Part shown: piece by piece, positions 17,870 to 26,213 of the stretch | Numbering within the stretch: the first letter of the stretch is position 1 | Layout of the letters: every line of letters starts with the position of its first letter | NCBI RefSeq assembly: GCF_000527155.1 | Contig: NZ_AZUQ01000001.1 | Span: 924,554-988,553 of the forward strand | Direction of reading: 5' to 3' | DNA: 64,000 bases | Origin: Haloglycomyces albus DSM 45210 | GTDB lineage: Bacteria; Actinomycetota; Actinomycetes; Mycobacteriales; Micromonosporaceae | The notes under the pieces: generated by a model | What the model saw: the letters and a program-made list of their open reading frames with translations, nothing else | Database searches by the model: none | Told to the model about the DNA's origin: nothing | Translations under genes and position numbers: made by a program

Positions 17870-17951
17870 GGGAGTAAAGATCATGAACCGCAACGCGACG
17901 CACATTGGCGGACGTGTTGTTTCGGCGCGGGTTCGTTGGTTGGTGACGGGA

Positions 17952-18401
17952 TCATGTGGGTCGCCACTTGTTGTGGCGTTGTCCGGGTAGACGGTGTCCT
18001 TTCGGTTGTGTCCGGTCGGGGTCGAGGTGTGGTGTCACCGTTTGGTGGAGTGTGTGGGCGAGTCGGTGGATCCATCCGGCGTCGGTGATGGTGTGTTGGA
18101 AGAGTCGGTCGTCGTAGAGCACGATGGTGGGTGTGAGTGGGTTGGTGCAGTTGGCCAACACGTCCGGAGGTCGGTACTCCACAATCACACTGTCATCGTG
18201 CAGCTTGTCCGACAGGCTCTGAAAGTCACCGCTGCCCACGCCAGGCTCGTCCCCAGAGTCGGGATTGGTGTGGTTGGTGGTGAGGAACAGGAACACGTTG
18301 GAAGAGGCTACGTCGAGTCGTCCGTGGAATCGGTAGGACTCGTGGGTGATGGTGCCGAGGTTGAACGTCCCGATGGGGAGATAACGAACCGACATAAGCA
18401 T
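17952..18401 (-). CDS. unrecognised protein, third gene of minus-strand cluster
   Basis: A 149-residue protein, RYLPIGTFNLGTITHESYRFHGRLD at the N-terminus, mixed alpha/beta in character to about residue 120, then a basic R/P/H-rich tail. GGAGG lies six bases before the ATG, supporting this start, although the gene begins about 175 bases inside the 3-prime end of the longer frame at 18226-19839. Either the genes overlap, or the upstream protein once ended earlier and reads on because of a frameshift. No family is recognised. It is probably co-expressed with its two upstream neighbours. Confidence 0.6.
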   Translation of the reverse strand: MLMSVRYLPIGTFNLGTITHESYRFHGRLDVASSNVFLFLTTNHTNPDSGDEPGVGSGDFQSLSDKLHDDSVIVEYRPPDVLANCTNPLTPTIVLYDDRLFQHTITDAGWIHRLAHTLHQTVTPHLDPDRTQPKGHRLPGQRHNKWRPT

Positions 18402-19839
18402 TCACCGCCTCCGCCTGTGTCTGCGCTCTTACTTCTGTTTTCGTTCGTGTTGTTGCTGGCGGTCGGGTGTGTGTCTGTTGGTGTCTGTGTCGTGGTTGTG
18501 CTGGCATCGTCGCTTGTGGTTGTCTCTGTGTTGGTGTGTGTATTGGTGTTGGCGGGTTGGCGGTGTTTGGTTCGTGGTTGTCGTGTCGCGGTGGTGTTGT
18601 GGTTTGTCGGTGGCAGACCGCTTCGACTGCTTGGAGGAGGCGGTCGGTGAGTTGCATCGATTCCCGGCTGTCCCGTGGTACGAGTTGTTGTTGGGCGGGT
18701 CTGCCGGTCCAGGTGGGCGAGTGGCAGGCTTGGGCGTCCCACTGCACCGCACCCAACACCGTCGGCGTCCTGTCGGGGCCAATGGCAAGGAGGGTGGCTG
18801 ATCTGAATGAGGCTTGCCGCGCCTCGATGCGGTAGTCCCGCCAGGGAATCGTGGTCAACACCGGTCCGTGGGTGGGATAGTCGCTTTCTACTTCTGTTGT
18901 TTCCGTTGGTGTCTCAGGGCTCGTTCGGTGGCGTTGCACCGGGATCTCTTGGCGTTCATACACTGACGGCCGGGATGATGCCGAGCTTGACCCGGGTTTT
19001 CGCACGTGGGTATACGGGCGAGACAACGCTGTTCTGCGGTAGGTGGGCCACTGGTAGGTGGAGCGTTGTCTGCTCAATGGTTGGCTGGTGGGCCGGTGGT
19101 GGGTTTTGTGTTTTGTCTGGTGGGCGGGGCGCTGGTAGGCACTGCTGTAGTAGGTGACAGGTTGACTGACCGTGTTCCACCGCTCCAACCCCCGCGACGG
19201 GTGCGGCGACTTGGTAAGGTGGGAGGCTGCTCGTTTCGCTACCGTATGCCGCCCTTGCGATGAGCGGACCGTTGCTTGTCGGTCTCTCCTGTCGTGGCTG
19301 ATGAGGGCAGCGTCGGTGGCATGGCGAGCCTCGGGACGGTAGTTGCCGACCGGCAGTGTGAGGGTATGTCCTTCGGCTGATTCACGATTGGCCGTGTCCG
19401 TCTCGGTCGCGCGGTGACGTCCTGAACTGTTGCCGTGCGAGTACTGTGACCACGGGTCTTGGTCGGGCCGGTTATGCTGGTGACCAATGTGGTTCTGGTG
19501 CGTGGTTGACCATCTGGTGCTGTCGGGCTCGACCGAATCGTTCTGTTGCGGTGTACGGTGATCGCCTCTCCCGTTCAACGGAACATGGTGACGGTGGGAT
19601 TCACGACGATGCGATGTGTGTGAATCGAAACCAGGACAATAGGTGTTTGTTCTGGTGGTAGTGACACGTGGCCAACGACTGGTGCTTGTGGTGTCTTTCT
19701 GGGATGTTGTGGCGACGGCGGTGATGCCTGAACGCTTATCCCGGACTCGGTCGTGGACCAAGATCATTGGTACCGCCACTAGGTAGGCGATGAGAATGAC
19801 CTCGTAGAGGGCGAACAGGTTGTGAGAGTCGATGTTCAT
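18226..19839 (-). CDS. long membrane-anchored low-complexity protein
   Basis: A 537-codon frame. An N-terminal hydrophobic helix (about residues 8-28, LFALYEVILIAYLVAVPMILV) is followed by hundreds of T/H/R/Q/S-rich, probably disordered residues. A motif of the form YRxEARxA occurs twice (167-174 and 336-343), the second within a more ordered segment (about 326-412, with TVLGAVQWDAQACHSPTWTG). The last 60 or so residues overlap the next gene and look out of frame. The start ATG overlaps the stop of the preceding gene as ATGA, implying translational coupling. The low-complexity coding makes the plus strand conspicuously GT-rich. Function is unknown. Confidence 0.55.
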   Translation of the reverse strand: MNIDSHNLFALYEVILIAYLVAVPMILVHDRVRDKRSGITAVATTSQKDTTSTSRWPRVTTTRTNTYCPGFDSHTSHRRESHRHHVPLNGRGDHRTPQQNDSVEPDSTRWSTTHQNHIGHQHNRPDQDPWSQYSHGNSSGRHRATETDTANRESAEGHTLTLPVGNYRPEARHATDAALISHDRRDRQATVRSSQGRHTVAKRAASHLTKSPHPSRGLERWNTVSQPVTYYSSAYQRPAHQTKHKTHHRPTSQPLSRQRSTYQWPTYRRTALSRPYTHVRKPGSSSASSRPSVYERQEIPVQRHRTSPETPTETTEVESDYPTHGPVLTTIPWRDYRIEARQASFRSATLLAIGPDRTPTVLGAVQWDAQACHSPTWTGRPAQQQLVPRDSRESMQLTDRLLQAVEAVCHRQTTTPPRHDNHEPNTANPPTPIHTPTQRQPQATMPAQPRHRHQQTHTRPPATTRTKTEVRAQTQAEAVNAYVGSLSPHRDVQPRHHHPRVLPIPRTTRRSLFQRVPVPHHQPHQSRLWGRAWRGQR

Positions 19840-20186
19840 TGCACCGCCTCCACATCACGACCGACCGACGGGTTCGGACTGGCATCTCGACCAGCTGGTG
19901 AGGTCGGTTCCCTGTCGTGGTCGGAGGATTCGGCCGGTGTCGTCGGTTCGATGTCTGGACAGACGCGAACCTGGTTGGTCTGTGCGGTAGCGGCGAGGCG
20001 CATGAACCAGGATTGGATTTCGTCAAGAATCGTCCAGTTGTTATGTGGACGGAGGCGAGTTCCGGACGTGTGGACGAGCGCGGCCAGTTTGCCGTCCACG
20101 GTGACCCATAGGGTTTGTCGTCCGAAGTGTTGAACAATGTCGACGCGGGAGCCTTCCCACGTCACAGTGCCTATCAGTTGAGGCAT
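19836..20186 (-). CDS. unrecognised 116-residue protein, first main gene of minus-strand cluster
   Basis: The protein reads MPQLIGTVTWEGSRVDIVQ, then beta-rich LWVTVDGKLAALVHTSGTRLRPHNNW, a helix (TILDEIQSWFMRLAATAQT), and an acidic, P/S/T-rich tail. I chose ATG 20186 because GGAG sits eight bases upstream; ATG 20201 and a longer frame to 20312 are alternatives. No family is recognised; the first half looks like a small beta domain followed by a helix. It overlaps the start of the long low-complexity gene by four bases, so the two are translated together. Confidence 0.6.
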   Translation of the reverse strand: MPQLIGTVTWEGSRVDIVQHFGRQTLWVTVDGKLAALVHTSGTRLRPHNNWTILDEIQSWFMRLAATAQTNQVRVCPDIEPTTPAESSDHDREPTSPAGRDASPNPSVGRDVEAVQ

Positions 20187-20266
20187 GTCGGTGATCTCCA
20201 TTCTCCCCGGGGATCGGGGGATAGGTGAGAAACAAAGAGGCAGTCGAATTGAGCCGGCTCCACCAA

Positions 20267-20509
20267 TCACCGCGTTTCCAGTCGAACCCCGCATTTCAAC
20301 GACCATTCCCAAAGCAGAGGCATGAGTGGTTTGAGTTCACTCGTGGCCCGCTTTGTGGGCATGACGGGATAGCCGCGTGTCCTCAAGGCGACCGTGGCCG
20401 TCCGTTCTTTGGACACACGCGGATTGGGAATTAGCTGGTATAAACGGTGATTATGGTGAATATGCCGGTCAGGCGGCGGGTTAGTAGTAACTGACGCGCC
20501 CGGTGACAC
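20267..20509 (-). CDS. possible small basic protein
   Basis: An 80-codon frame with a GTG start, or a 31-residue version from ATG 20362 that reads MPTKRATSELKPLMPLLWEW. The C-terminal part looks protein-like; the first half does not. It lies between the 26-residue leader frame and the 116-residue gene on the same strand. No ribosome-binding site is convincing. It may be untranslated leader. Confidence 0.25.
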   Translation of the reverse strand: MSPGASVTTNPPPDRHIHHNHRLYQLIPNPRVSKERTATVALRTRGYPVMPTKRATSELKPLMPLLWEWSLKCGVRLETR

Positions 20510-20561
20510 CGGCTCGTGACTGGAATTGAACGTGCGAATGCACTACCATGTGTGAGAACAC
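20481..20561 (-). CDS. candidate 26-residue leader peptide
   Basis: A short frame on the minus strand: GTG 20561 (or ATG 20549) to TAA. It reads MFSHMVVHSHVQFQSRAGVT and six more residues. AAAGGAGG, the strongest Shine-Dalgarno in this region, lies four bases before the GTG. It opens the unrecognised minus-strand cluster and overlaps the next candidate frame. It could be a true micropeptide, a regulatory leader or a coincidence beside the strong ribosome site. Confidence 0.35.
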   Translation of the reverse strand: MFSHMVVHSHVQFQSRAGVTGRVSYY

Positions 20562-20564
20562 GAG

Positions 20565-20636
20565 ACCTCCTTTCGAGGTTTTGTAGTTGGGGGCGACTCG
20601 CCAGTCTCAAGTTGCTAGCTAGGTCTGGCGAGTCGC
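20565..20636 (-). promoter_or_regulatory. leader with large hairpin and Shine-Dalgarno-occluding stem
   Basis: Reading the minus strand, a perfect 12-bp inverted repeat (GCGACTCGCCAG arms, 20593-20636, 20-base loop) is followed by CCCC and then a small stem ACCTC-GAAAG-GAGGT (20565-20579). The 3-prime arm of the small stem is part of the AAAGGAGG ribosome-binding site. Folding would hide the site. The arrangement resembles a translational switch at the head of the 18-20.6 kb cluster; the function is inferred. Confidence 0.5.
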
Positions 20637-20639
20637 TGT

Positions 20640-21100
20640 CGTCGGCAAACTAGATGCTTGCCTAAGACCCCGGGAGATCATCGGGATCACCCAGCGATCG
20701 TTAGTGTCGCGTATTGCTAACACATAGTCAACAATCACAAGCGCGTGTCGCGCAAACAAAAACCCGAGCCAGGTGTCAAATACCCGACTCATTTGTTGAG
20801 CAGCTTCTACACTTACAGGTGTATTCACTCCCAGTATCGATATCTCTTCGATGCAGTAAATCTACTTTGTGTTATCTCGTTCAAACGTGCTGAACTGGGA
20901 CATCGATTGTCTCCGAGACAGGTGACCGCTTTCCCGGAACATGTATCTGCGTTTAGATTCGCAAGGTCCGCTTCGAATACAGTCTGGCGTCATTTTGCTA
21001 CGCTTTAAAACGAAGCTTCTTTATATGTATTTCCAATGAGATGTCTCTAGGTTGACTAGTACAGACGTGGCTTAGATCATCGGACCTATGGAGCACGTAT
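20640..21100. other. intergenic region between divergent clusters
   Basis: About 460 AT-richer bases between the divergent minus-strand cluster and the plus-strand operon at 21101. No frame is convincing. A TTGACT element at 21052-21057 and a TTAGAT at 21072-21077 might be a weak promoter for the operon, but the 14-base spacing is short. Confidence 0.35.
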
Positions 21101-21355
21101 ATGACGTTTACGGTCAAGCTCGACCTCAAGAACGCCGTAGAACAGCTGCGCCACGCCCAGAGCGCGCTCAGTTCCAGTGTTACCGCGTTTGAACAACATC
21201 AAGGTGCCTTCAACCTTGTGGCCGACGGCTCCAGCGCCTCAGAGGGAACGGAAGCCGCCAGCGACTTCGGGCGTTGCAGACAGGAATCGGAGTCCATTAA
21301 TGCTGTAATTGACCAGATTATTTCCGTAGTCGAACAGTACGAGAACAGCATCTAG
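21101..21355 (+). CDS. small helical protein, WXG100-like in size, first gene of unrecognised operon
   Basis: An 84-residue, cysteine-poor, almost entirely helical protein: KLDLKNAVEQLRHAQSALSSSV, a central A/S/G-rich turn, and ESINAVIDQIISVVEQYENSI. Size and two-helix layout resemble WXG100/ESX substrates, but the WXG motif is absent and the C-terminal YxxxD/E signal is imperfect. GGAG lies seven bases before the ATG. The next gene starts 12 bases after the stop. I do not recognise the family; an ESX-like secreted partner or a coiled-coil adaptor are both possible. Confidence 0.7.
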   Translation: MTFTVKLDLKNAVEQLRHAQSALSSSVTAFEQHQGAFNLVADGSSASEGTEAASDFGRCRQESESINAVIDQIISVVEQYENSI

Positions 21356-21366
21356 GAGGCCGCAGG

Positions 21367-21969
21367 ATGACGCCCATCATTATCCCCGTGGGAAAATCTC
21401 TCGGCCCGGTTCTCAACGAGAAGTACGGAATAGACCACTACGAGCTTCTCATCGGTGACGAGATTGAGTTGTTGGACGAGCCCTCCTGGGCGGTATGGAA
21501 TATCGCCCACTCCGAGACCGCTACACAAGGCGAATTGAAGTTCGATCGGGAACGTCTCACCAAAAGGGTGCTATCTGACGTGGACAAGATGGACCGCTAC
21601 AAGGTTCAGCAGACTGTCGACCGTCTAACGTCGCTTCACGCGCTTGTAGAGTTCGATCCCGACGGAGCTGGAATCGAAACGGTTCTTCGACAACACATCA
21701 TGGTTCCATCGGGTGTCTCTTATGGTTCGTCACCGGATGACTCGGATTTGTTCCGTATCGGTGACGCCTCCGGTGATTGGCTGGACCTTGACGGTTGGGA
21801 GCGGGCCGTCTGGTCTGGGTCATACCGCGACCGATCCATGTGGCATGCGTGTGAGCAGTTGGCCGAATATTCCGACGGCGGCTCCGCGCTCAATGTCGCA
21901 GAGGCGATACTTCCGGCGATGGCAATGGTGAACGCAATGTTCTTGGGTCATTGGGAGCCTGCGAAATGA
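21367..21969 (+). CDS. unrecognised 200-residue protein, second gene of operon
   Basis: A soluble protein. Residues about 25-105 (YELLIGDEIELLDEPSWAVWNIAH, then RYKVQQTVDRLTSLHALVEFDPDG) have the helix-helix-helix-strand pattern of a winged helix. The C-terminal half includes LFRIGDASGDWLDLDGWERAVW and a short hydrophobic helix. GGAGG sits close to the ATG, in the tail of the preceding gene. It overlaps the next gene by four bases (ATGA), so the two are coupled. Function is unknown. A role as sensor or adaptor for the neighbouring proteins is only a guess from context. Confidence 0.72.
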   Translation: MTPIIIPVGKSLGPVLNEKYGIDHYELLIGDEIELLDEPSWAVWNIAHSETATQGELKFDRERLTKRVLSDVDKMDRYKVQQTVDRLTSLHALVEFDPDGAGIETVLRQHIMVPSGVSYGSSPDDSDLFRIGDASGDWLDLDGWERAVWSGSYRDRSMWHACEQLAEYSDGGSALNVAEAILPAMAMVNAMFLGHWEPAK

Positions 21970-22499
21970 GCGGACGTTACCAAAACAAGGGTCGAAAAAA
22001 TCGGAAGCGTCGATTCCGTGAAGAGGCGGAAAAGAACCGCCCCATGTTCGCCGGTGACATGTTTAAAGGCTTCGGATCGGCGGTCGGTTCCGTTGTAGGC
22101 GCAATTGGCGGAGTCAAAGCCATGGGGCCGGTCGGAGCTGGAGCAGGAGCCATAACAGGCTCTGTATTGGGTGAGACGGGGAAGCACTATCTCACCTCGT
22201 GGATGAATTCAAGTTCAGGCCCGTCAGTGGGATCGTTCAATTCAGTCGCCGAATTGAAGTCTTCTGTATACGGTCTCATTGACTCCGTGCGAGCCGACTG
22301 TGACACAAGAATTAAAGCCGCTCGGGGAAACGCTGAGACTGCTCTTGACCTTATCGAACGTGCTACTGACGGATCGACGAACAGTCTCGTTTCCGACGCG
22401 ATCACGGGACTTCACGAAACTCTGATGCGCATGGAGGAAGTCCTGTCAGCTTCTGACAGAGGGAAATCGAATGCGGAGACATGGGTGGAAGGGTTGTAG
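21966..22499 (+). CDS. glycine-zipper protein with basic head, third gene of operon
   Basis: A 177-residue protein from ATG 21966 (a longer frame starts at 21951). The order is a strongly basic head (residues 1-25, KGRKNRKRRFR), then a glycine/alanine-rich hydrophobic segment (about 32-70) with GSAVGSVVGAIGGVKAMGPVG spacing like a glycine zipper, then a long helical region. Glycine-zipper segments insert in membranes in pore-forming or matrix proteins. No family is recognised. The start overlaps the stop of the upstream gene. Possible effector, holin-like or membrane-associated protein (inference). Confidence 0.68.
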   Translation: MSGRYQNKGRKNRKRRFREEAEKNRPMFAGDMFKGFGSAVGSVVGAIGGVKAMGPVGAGAGAITGSVLGETGKHYLTSWMNSSSGPSVGSFNSVAELKSSVYGLIDSVRADCDTRIKAARGNAETALDLIERATDGSTNSLVSDAITGLHETLMRMEEVLSASDRGKSNAETWVEGL

Positions 22500-22584
22500 G
22501 GGGAAGCTCCATTAGATCTCGGTAGAGCTCGGAAACATGACTGCTAGTAGTAGCTAGGCGTTCAGAAGCATCTTTTGTCGCAGT

Positions 22585-22818
22585 TTATTGGCGGTTAATC
22601 TCGTCATCTGTGAAATGCCAGCGAATAACGACATCAGCATCATCATAGGGACAGATATCCATGACATCGAGATAATCGCGCACCATATGTTTCGCCTTGA
22701 CGGTTGTCACTGTCTGCGTGCAGCCGATGCCGTCAATGTGCAACTCCCACATATCTTCGACGCCCTCATCAGGCACGGCATCGACGGTGTAGATCGTCGC
22801 CTCTACCGTGCCTGTCAC
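22585..22818 (-). CDS. HicB-like antitoxin-type protein, orphan
   Basis: A 77-residue acidic protein. The central WELHIDGIGCTQTVTTVKAKHMVRDYLDV follows the HicB partial RNase-H-like pattern, with a strand, a G-x-x-T turn and an AxxMxxxYL helix. The last third is acidic with WHFTDDEINRQ. No HicA toxin (double-stranded RNA-binding, about 60 residues) is seen on either side. It could be a solitary regulator or a diverged protein of another family. It converges with the 21.1-22.5 kb operon. Confidence 0.6.
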   Translation of the reverse strand: MTGTVEATIYTVDAVPDEGVEDMWELHIDGIGCTQTVTTVKAKHMVRDYLDVMDICPYDDADVVIRWHFTDDEINRQ

Positions 22819-22887
22819 TGCAATCGCCCTATTTCAGGTTCATTGCCCGGTTTTGAGAACGTTCGCCGTTTCCGGCGTTAGCGCTGC

Positions 22888-23796
22888 TTAGCTGCGCTCG
22901 ACCAGACGAGTGCGCGGTCCGGCCTTGTAGACACCGCTGGGCAGTTCGTGGCCGACCATCTCTTCGGCCATCTCGGCGACCTCAAGCAGCTTGTCCAGGT
23001 CGATTCCGGTGTTGTAGCCCATGTCGTGCAACATGTGGACGACTTCCTCGGTCGCGACGTTGCCACTCGCACCGGGCGCGTAGGGGCATCCACCCAGCCC
23101 GCCGACGCTGGCGTCAAACTGATCGACCCCGTAGTCCAGCGCGACCATGATATTGGCCAGAGCCGTACCTCGGGTGTTGTGGAAGTGCATGAGGCGCGGC
23201 AGATTGGTGTCGACGGCCTCCAGCAGGTCTTTGACGCGCTTGGGCGTGCCCATCCCGGTGGTGTCGCCGAAGGCGATGCGGTCGATTCCGGCGGCTTCGG
23301 CGCGCTCTACGATCCCGGCAACCCGCTTGGGGTCGGTGTCCCCTTCGAAGGGGCAGCCGAAGCTGGTGGCGATGACCAGCTCGATGAAGACGTCATTGGC
23401 GTGGGCGAGTTCCACGAGCGCGTCCAGTTCCGCCACGGAGTCCTCGGTGGGACGGTTGAGATTGGCGCGGTTGTGCGTGTCGGAGGCCGACAGCACGACG
23501 TTGACCTCTTTGAATCCCGCGTCGATGGCCCGTTGCAGCCCACGCAGATTGGGGATCAGGGCGCTGTAGAGGACGTCGGGGTTGCGGTCGACCTTGCTCC
23601 ATACTTCGTCGGCGTCGGCCATTTGGGGAATCGCCTTGGGGTGTACGAAGCTGACGGCTTCGACGCGCTGGTGGCCGGTGCGGGAAAGAGCGTTGATGAG
23701 CTCGATTTTCTGGTCGGTCGCGATGGGCGGCTCGTTTTGGAGTCCGTCGCGCGGTCCGACTTCCCGAATATGGACATCAATCGGTTGTGACGCCAT
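22888..23796 (-). CDS. hydroxymethylglutaryl-CoA lyase
   Basis: A 302-residue TIM-barrel lyase that splits HMG-CoA into acetyl-CoA and acetoacetate, the last step of leucine breakdown. ATG 23796 is chosen because GGAG lies nine bases upstream; the longer frame reads through the ribosome site. Motifs are REVGPRDGLQNE (metal-binding Asp and Arg), FGDTTGMGTP, HFHNTRGTALANI (metal histidines) and the lid signature GGLGGCPYAPGASGN with its catalytic cysteine. Length matches the family. It is separated from purL by a strong terminator, so it has its own promoter. Acetoacetyl-CoA synthetase at 3.4-5.3 kb could use its product. Confidence 0.95.
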   Translation of the reverse strand: MASQPIDVHIREVGPRDGLQNEPPIATDQKIELINALSRTGHQRVEAVSFVHPKAIPQMADADEVWSKVDRNPDVLYSALIPNLRGLQRAIDAGFKEVNVVLSASDTHNRANLNRPTEDSVAELDALVELAHANDVFIELVIATSFGCPFEGDTDPKRVAGIVERAEAAGIDRIAFGDTTGMGTPKRVKDLLEAVDTNLPRLMHFHNTRGTALANIMVALDYGVDQFDASVGGLGGCPYAPGASGNVATEEVVHMLHDMGYNTGIDLDKLLEVAEMAEEMVGHELPSGVYKAGPRTRLVERS

Positions 23797-23878
23797 TGTC
23801 GCGTTCTCCTTCACATCGAATGCGGTACCTGAAGTCTAACGCGATTGTGGCCGGTCCCGACAGGACGGCATAGAGCAG

Positions 23879-23907
23879 CGGCCCCGGGGGCTTCGCCCCC
23901 GGGGCCG
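23879..23907 (-). terminator. strong hairpin after purL
   Basis: A perfect 13-bp GC-only stem (CGGCCCCGGGGGC arms) with a TTC triloop, 14 bases past the purL stop and upstream of the HMG-CoA lyase start. It probably ends the purSQL transcript. Confidence 0.75.
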
Positions 23908-23921
23908 CAATGGCTCGGATT

Positions 23922-26213
23922 CTAGTCCTCCGAAGGTCGCAGCGCTTCGGCGATCCGACCTTGCCAGGCGTCCCGCAGTTCATCGCGGGTGGCGTCGAAG
24001 TGTCCCTTGATCGAGAGGCCGTCGACGCTGTCGTCCACGACCCCGAGCGGGGTGAAACCGAGATCCTGTTTCTCCAGCGCACCCTTGACCGCTACGGTGT
24101 GTCCCTGTGGAATGGTCACCAGAATGCGTGCGGTCGACTCGCTGAACAGGGTCACGAACGGGTCCTGCCCCGAGGGAAGTTCGATCGCCGCACCCTGACC
24201 GGAGTTGACGACCGCTTCCACCAGCGCCTGCGACAGTCCGCCTTCGGACAGGTCGTGAGCGCCGGTGACCTGCTGGGTTCCCGCCAGATAGGCCATGACC
24301 TCGGCGAGTCGCTGCTCGCGGCCCAGGTCGACGGCCGGGCCGACTCCCCCGATGTGGCCGTGGCGCACCCAGGCCCATTCCGAACCGGAGAGTTCCTCCT
24401 CGGTCGGGCCACCGATGAGTGCGATCAGGTCGCCGTGGTGTCCGAAACCGGTGGGGACGCGATAGGACACGTCGTCCAGAACCCCCAGCACACCGAGTAC
24501 CGGCGTGGGGTGGATGGCTTCGACCCCGGTTTGGTTGTAGAACGAGACGTTTCCGCCGGTCACCGGGACATTCAGCTGCCGGCAGCCGTCAGCGATACCG
24601 GTGACGGCCTCCTTGAACTGCCACATCACGTGCGGGTCCTCTGGGGAGCCGAAGTTGAGGCAGTCGGTGACGGCGATGGGGCGGGCTCCCGTGGCCGCGA
24701 CGTTGCGGTAGGCCTCGGCGAGCGCCATCTGCGCCCCGCGGTACGGGTCGAGGCGCGCGTAGCGTCCGTTGCCGTCGAGGCTCAACGCGATTCCGGCTCC
24801 GGTGTCTTCGTTGATGCGCACGACTCCGGCGTCGTGGGGCATGGCCAGCACGGTGTTACCGAGAACGCTGGTGTCGTATTGTTCGGTGATCCAGCTGCGG
24901 TCGCAGAGGTTCGGGCTGGCGGCCAGGTCGAGGACGGTCTGTTTGAGTTCGGCGTCGTCGGCGGGCCGTTCCAGGGTTTCGGCGCGGTCGACGGCGACGA
25001 GGTCGCGGTCGTTCGGTTCGGCGACCGGACGTTCGTAGACGGGTCCTTCGTCGGCGAGCGTGGTGGGTGGGACGTCGACGACGGTTTGACCGTGGTAGTC
25101 GATGACCAGGCGTCCTCCGTCGGTGACTTCTCCGATCGGGGTGGCCAGGAGGCCCCAGGTTCGTGCGGTGTCGAGGACCTTGTCCACCTTGCCGGGGTCG
25201 ACGATGAGGAGCATGCGCTCCTGCGATTCGGAGGCGAGGATGTCGTGTGGTTCCATCCCGGTGGCGCGGAGGGGAACGCGGTCGAGGTCGACGTGCATTC
25301 CTCCGGTTCCGGCCGCTGCGGTCTCCGAGAGCGCGCAGGTGAGTCCGGCCCCGCCGAGGTCCTGGATGCCCACGACGTCGCCGTTTTGATACAGCTCGAC
25401 GCAGGATTCGATGAGTAGTTTTTCGGTGAAGGGGTCGCCGACTTGGACGCTGGGTCGGGCGTCGGAGTCGTCGTCCTCTTCGAAGGTGGCCGATGCCAGT
25501 ACCGAGACTCCGCCGATTCCGTCCTTACCGGTTTTGGCACCGAGGAGGATGACGACGTTCCCCACTCCGCTGGCTTGCATGGTCTGCAGCTGTTCGCGGG
25601 GCAGAACTCCGACCGATAGGGCGTTCACCAGTGGGTTTCCCTGGTAGCAGGGGTCGAAGTAGACTTCGCCGCCCACGTTGGGGAGTCCGACGCAGTTGCC
25701 GTAATGGCTGATGCCTTCTACCACGCCGGGGAGGACTCGGGCGGTGTCGGGGTGGTCGGCGGCGCCGAAGCGCAGCGAGTCCATTACCGCGACGGGTCGG
25801 GCGCCCATGGCGAGGATGTCGCGGATGATGCCGCCGACGCCGGTGGCCGCGCCTTGTTTGGGTTCGATGTAGGAGGGGTGGTTGTGCGACTCCACCTTGA
25901 AGGTGACGGCGGTGTCTTCGTCGACGGCGACGACGCCGGCGTTCTCGCCGATTCCGGCCAGCAGCCGGTCGGTGGTGGGGTTTTTCTGCCCGAACTGCTT
26001 CAGGTGCACGCGAGACGACTTGTAGGAGCAGTGTTCGGACCACATGATCGAGTACATGGCCAGTTCGGAATGAGTCGGTCGGCGTTCGAGGATCGACCGG
26101 ATACGTTCGTACTCGTCGCTTTTCAGCCCCAGGTCGACGTAGGGCTGCTTTTCGTCCGGCGTCGCCGAGGCGGCCCCGACGGTGTCCAGTGGTGGGGTCG
26201 TATTCCCGGTCAC
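23922..26213 (-). CDS. purL: phosphoribosylformylglycinamidine synthase subunit II
   Basis: The 763-residue small-type PurL that makes FGAM from FGAR with ATP and ammonia supplied by PurQ. GTG 26213 overlaps the purQ stop as GTGA; the extra 134 residues of the open frame are an out-of-frame reading of purQ and are left out. Visible motifs include [16 protein letters not shown] near the N-terminus, [27 protein letters not shown] (nucleotide and metal binding) and [13 protein letters not shown] in the second half, reflecting the internal PurM-like duplication. It is the third gene of the coupled purS-purQ-purL operon and ends at a strong hairpin. Confidence 0.96.
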   Translation of the reverse strand: MTGNTTPPLDTVGAASATPDEKQPYVDLGLKSDEYERIRSILERRPTHSELAMYSIMWSEHCSYKSSRVHLKQFGQKNPTTDRLLAGIGENAGVVAVDEDTAVTFKVESHNHPSYIEPKQGAATGVGGIIRDILAMGARPVAVMDSLRFGAADHPDTARVLPGVVEGISHYGNCVGLPNVGGEVYFDPCYQGNPLVNALSVGVLPREQLQTMQASGVGNVVILLGAKTGKDGIGGVSVLASATFEEDDDSDARPSVQVGDPFTEKLLIESCVELYQNGDVVGIQDLGGAGLTCALSETAAAGTGGMHVDLDRVPLRATGMEPHDILASESQERMLLIVDPGKVDKVLDTARTWGLLATPIGEVTDGGRLVIDYHGQTVVDVPPTTLADEGPVYERPVAEPNDRDLVAVDRAETLERPADDAELKQTVLDLAASPNLCDRSWITEQYDTSVLGNTVLAMPHDAGVVRINEDTGAGIALSLDGNGRYARLDPYRGAQMALAEAYRNVAATGARPIAVTDCLNFGSPEDPHVMWQFKEAVTGIADGCRQLNVPVTGGNVSFYNQTGVEAIHPTPVLGVLGVLDDVSYRVPTGFGHHGDLIALIGGPTEEELSGSEWAWVRHGHIGGVGPAVDLGREQRLAEVMAYLAGTQQVTGAHDLSEGGLSQALVEAVVNSGQGAAIELPSGQDPFVTLFSESTARILVTIPQGHTVAVKGALEKQDLGFTPLGVVDDSVDGLSIKGHFDATRDELRDAWQGRIAEALRPSED

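Noticed and set aside
18467-19157. Tryptophan/valine/cysteine-rich plus-strand frames resembling membrane proteins
   Set aside because: They are the reverse reading of the T/H/R-rich minus-strand gene, which has a ribosome-coupled start.
23910-25418. Long plus-strand frame (502 codons) antisense to purL
   Set aside because: Shadow of the high-GC purL codon pattern; composition is unnatural and no motifs are present.
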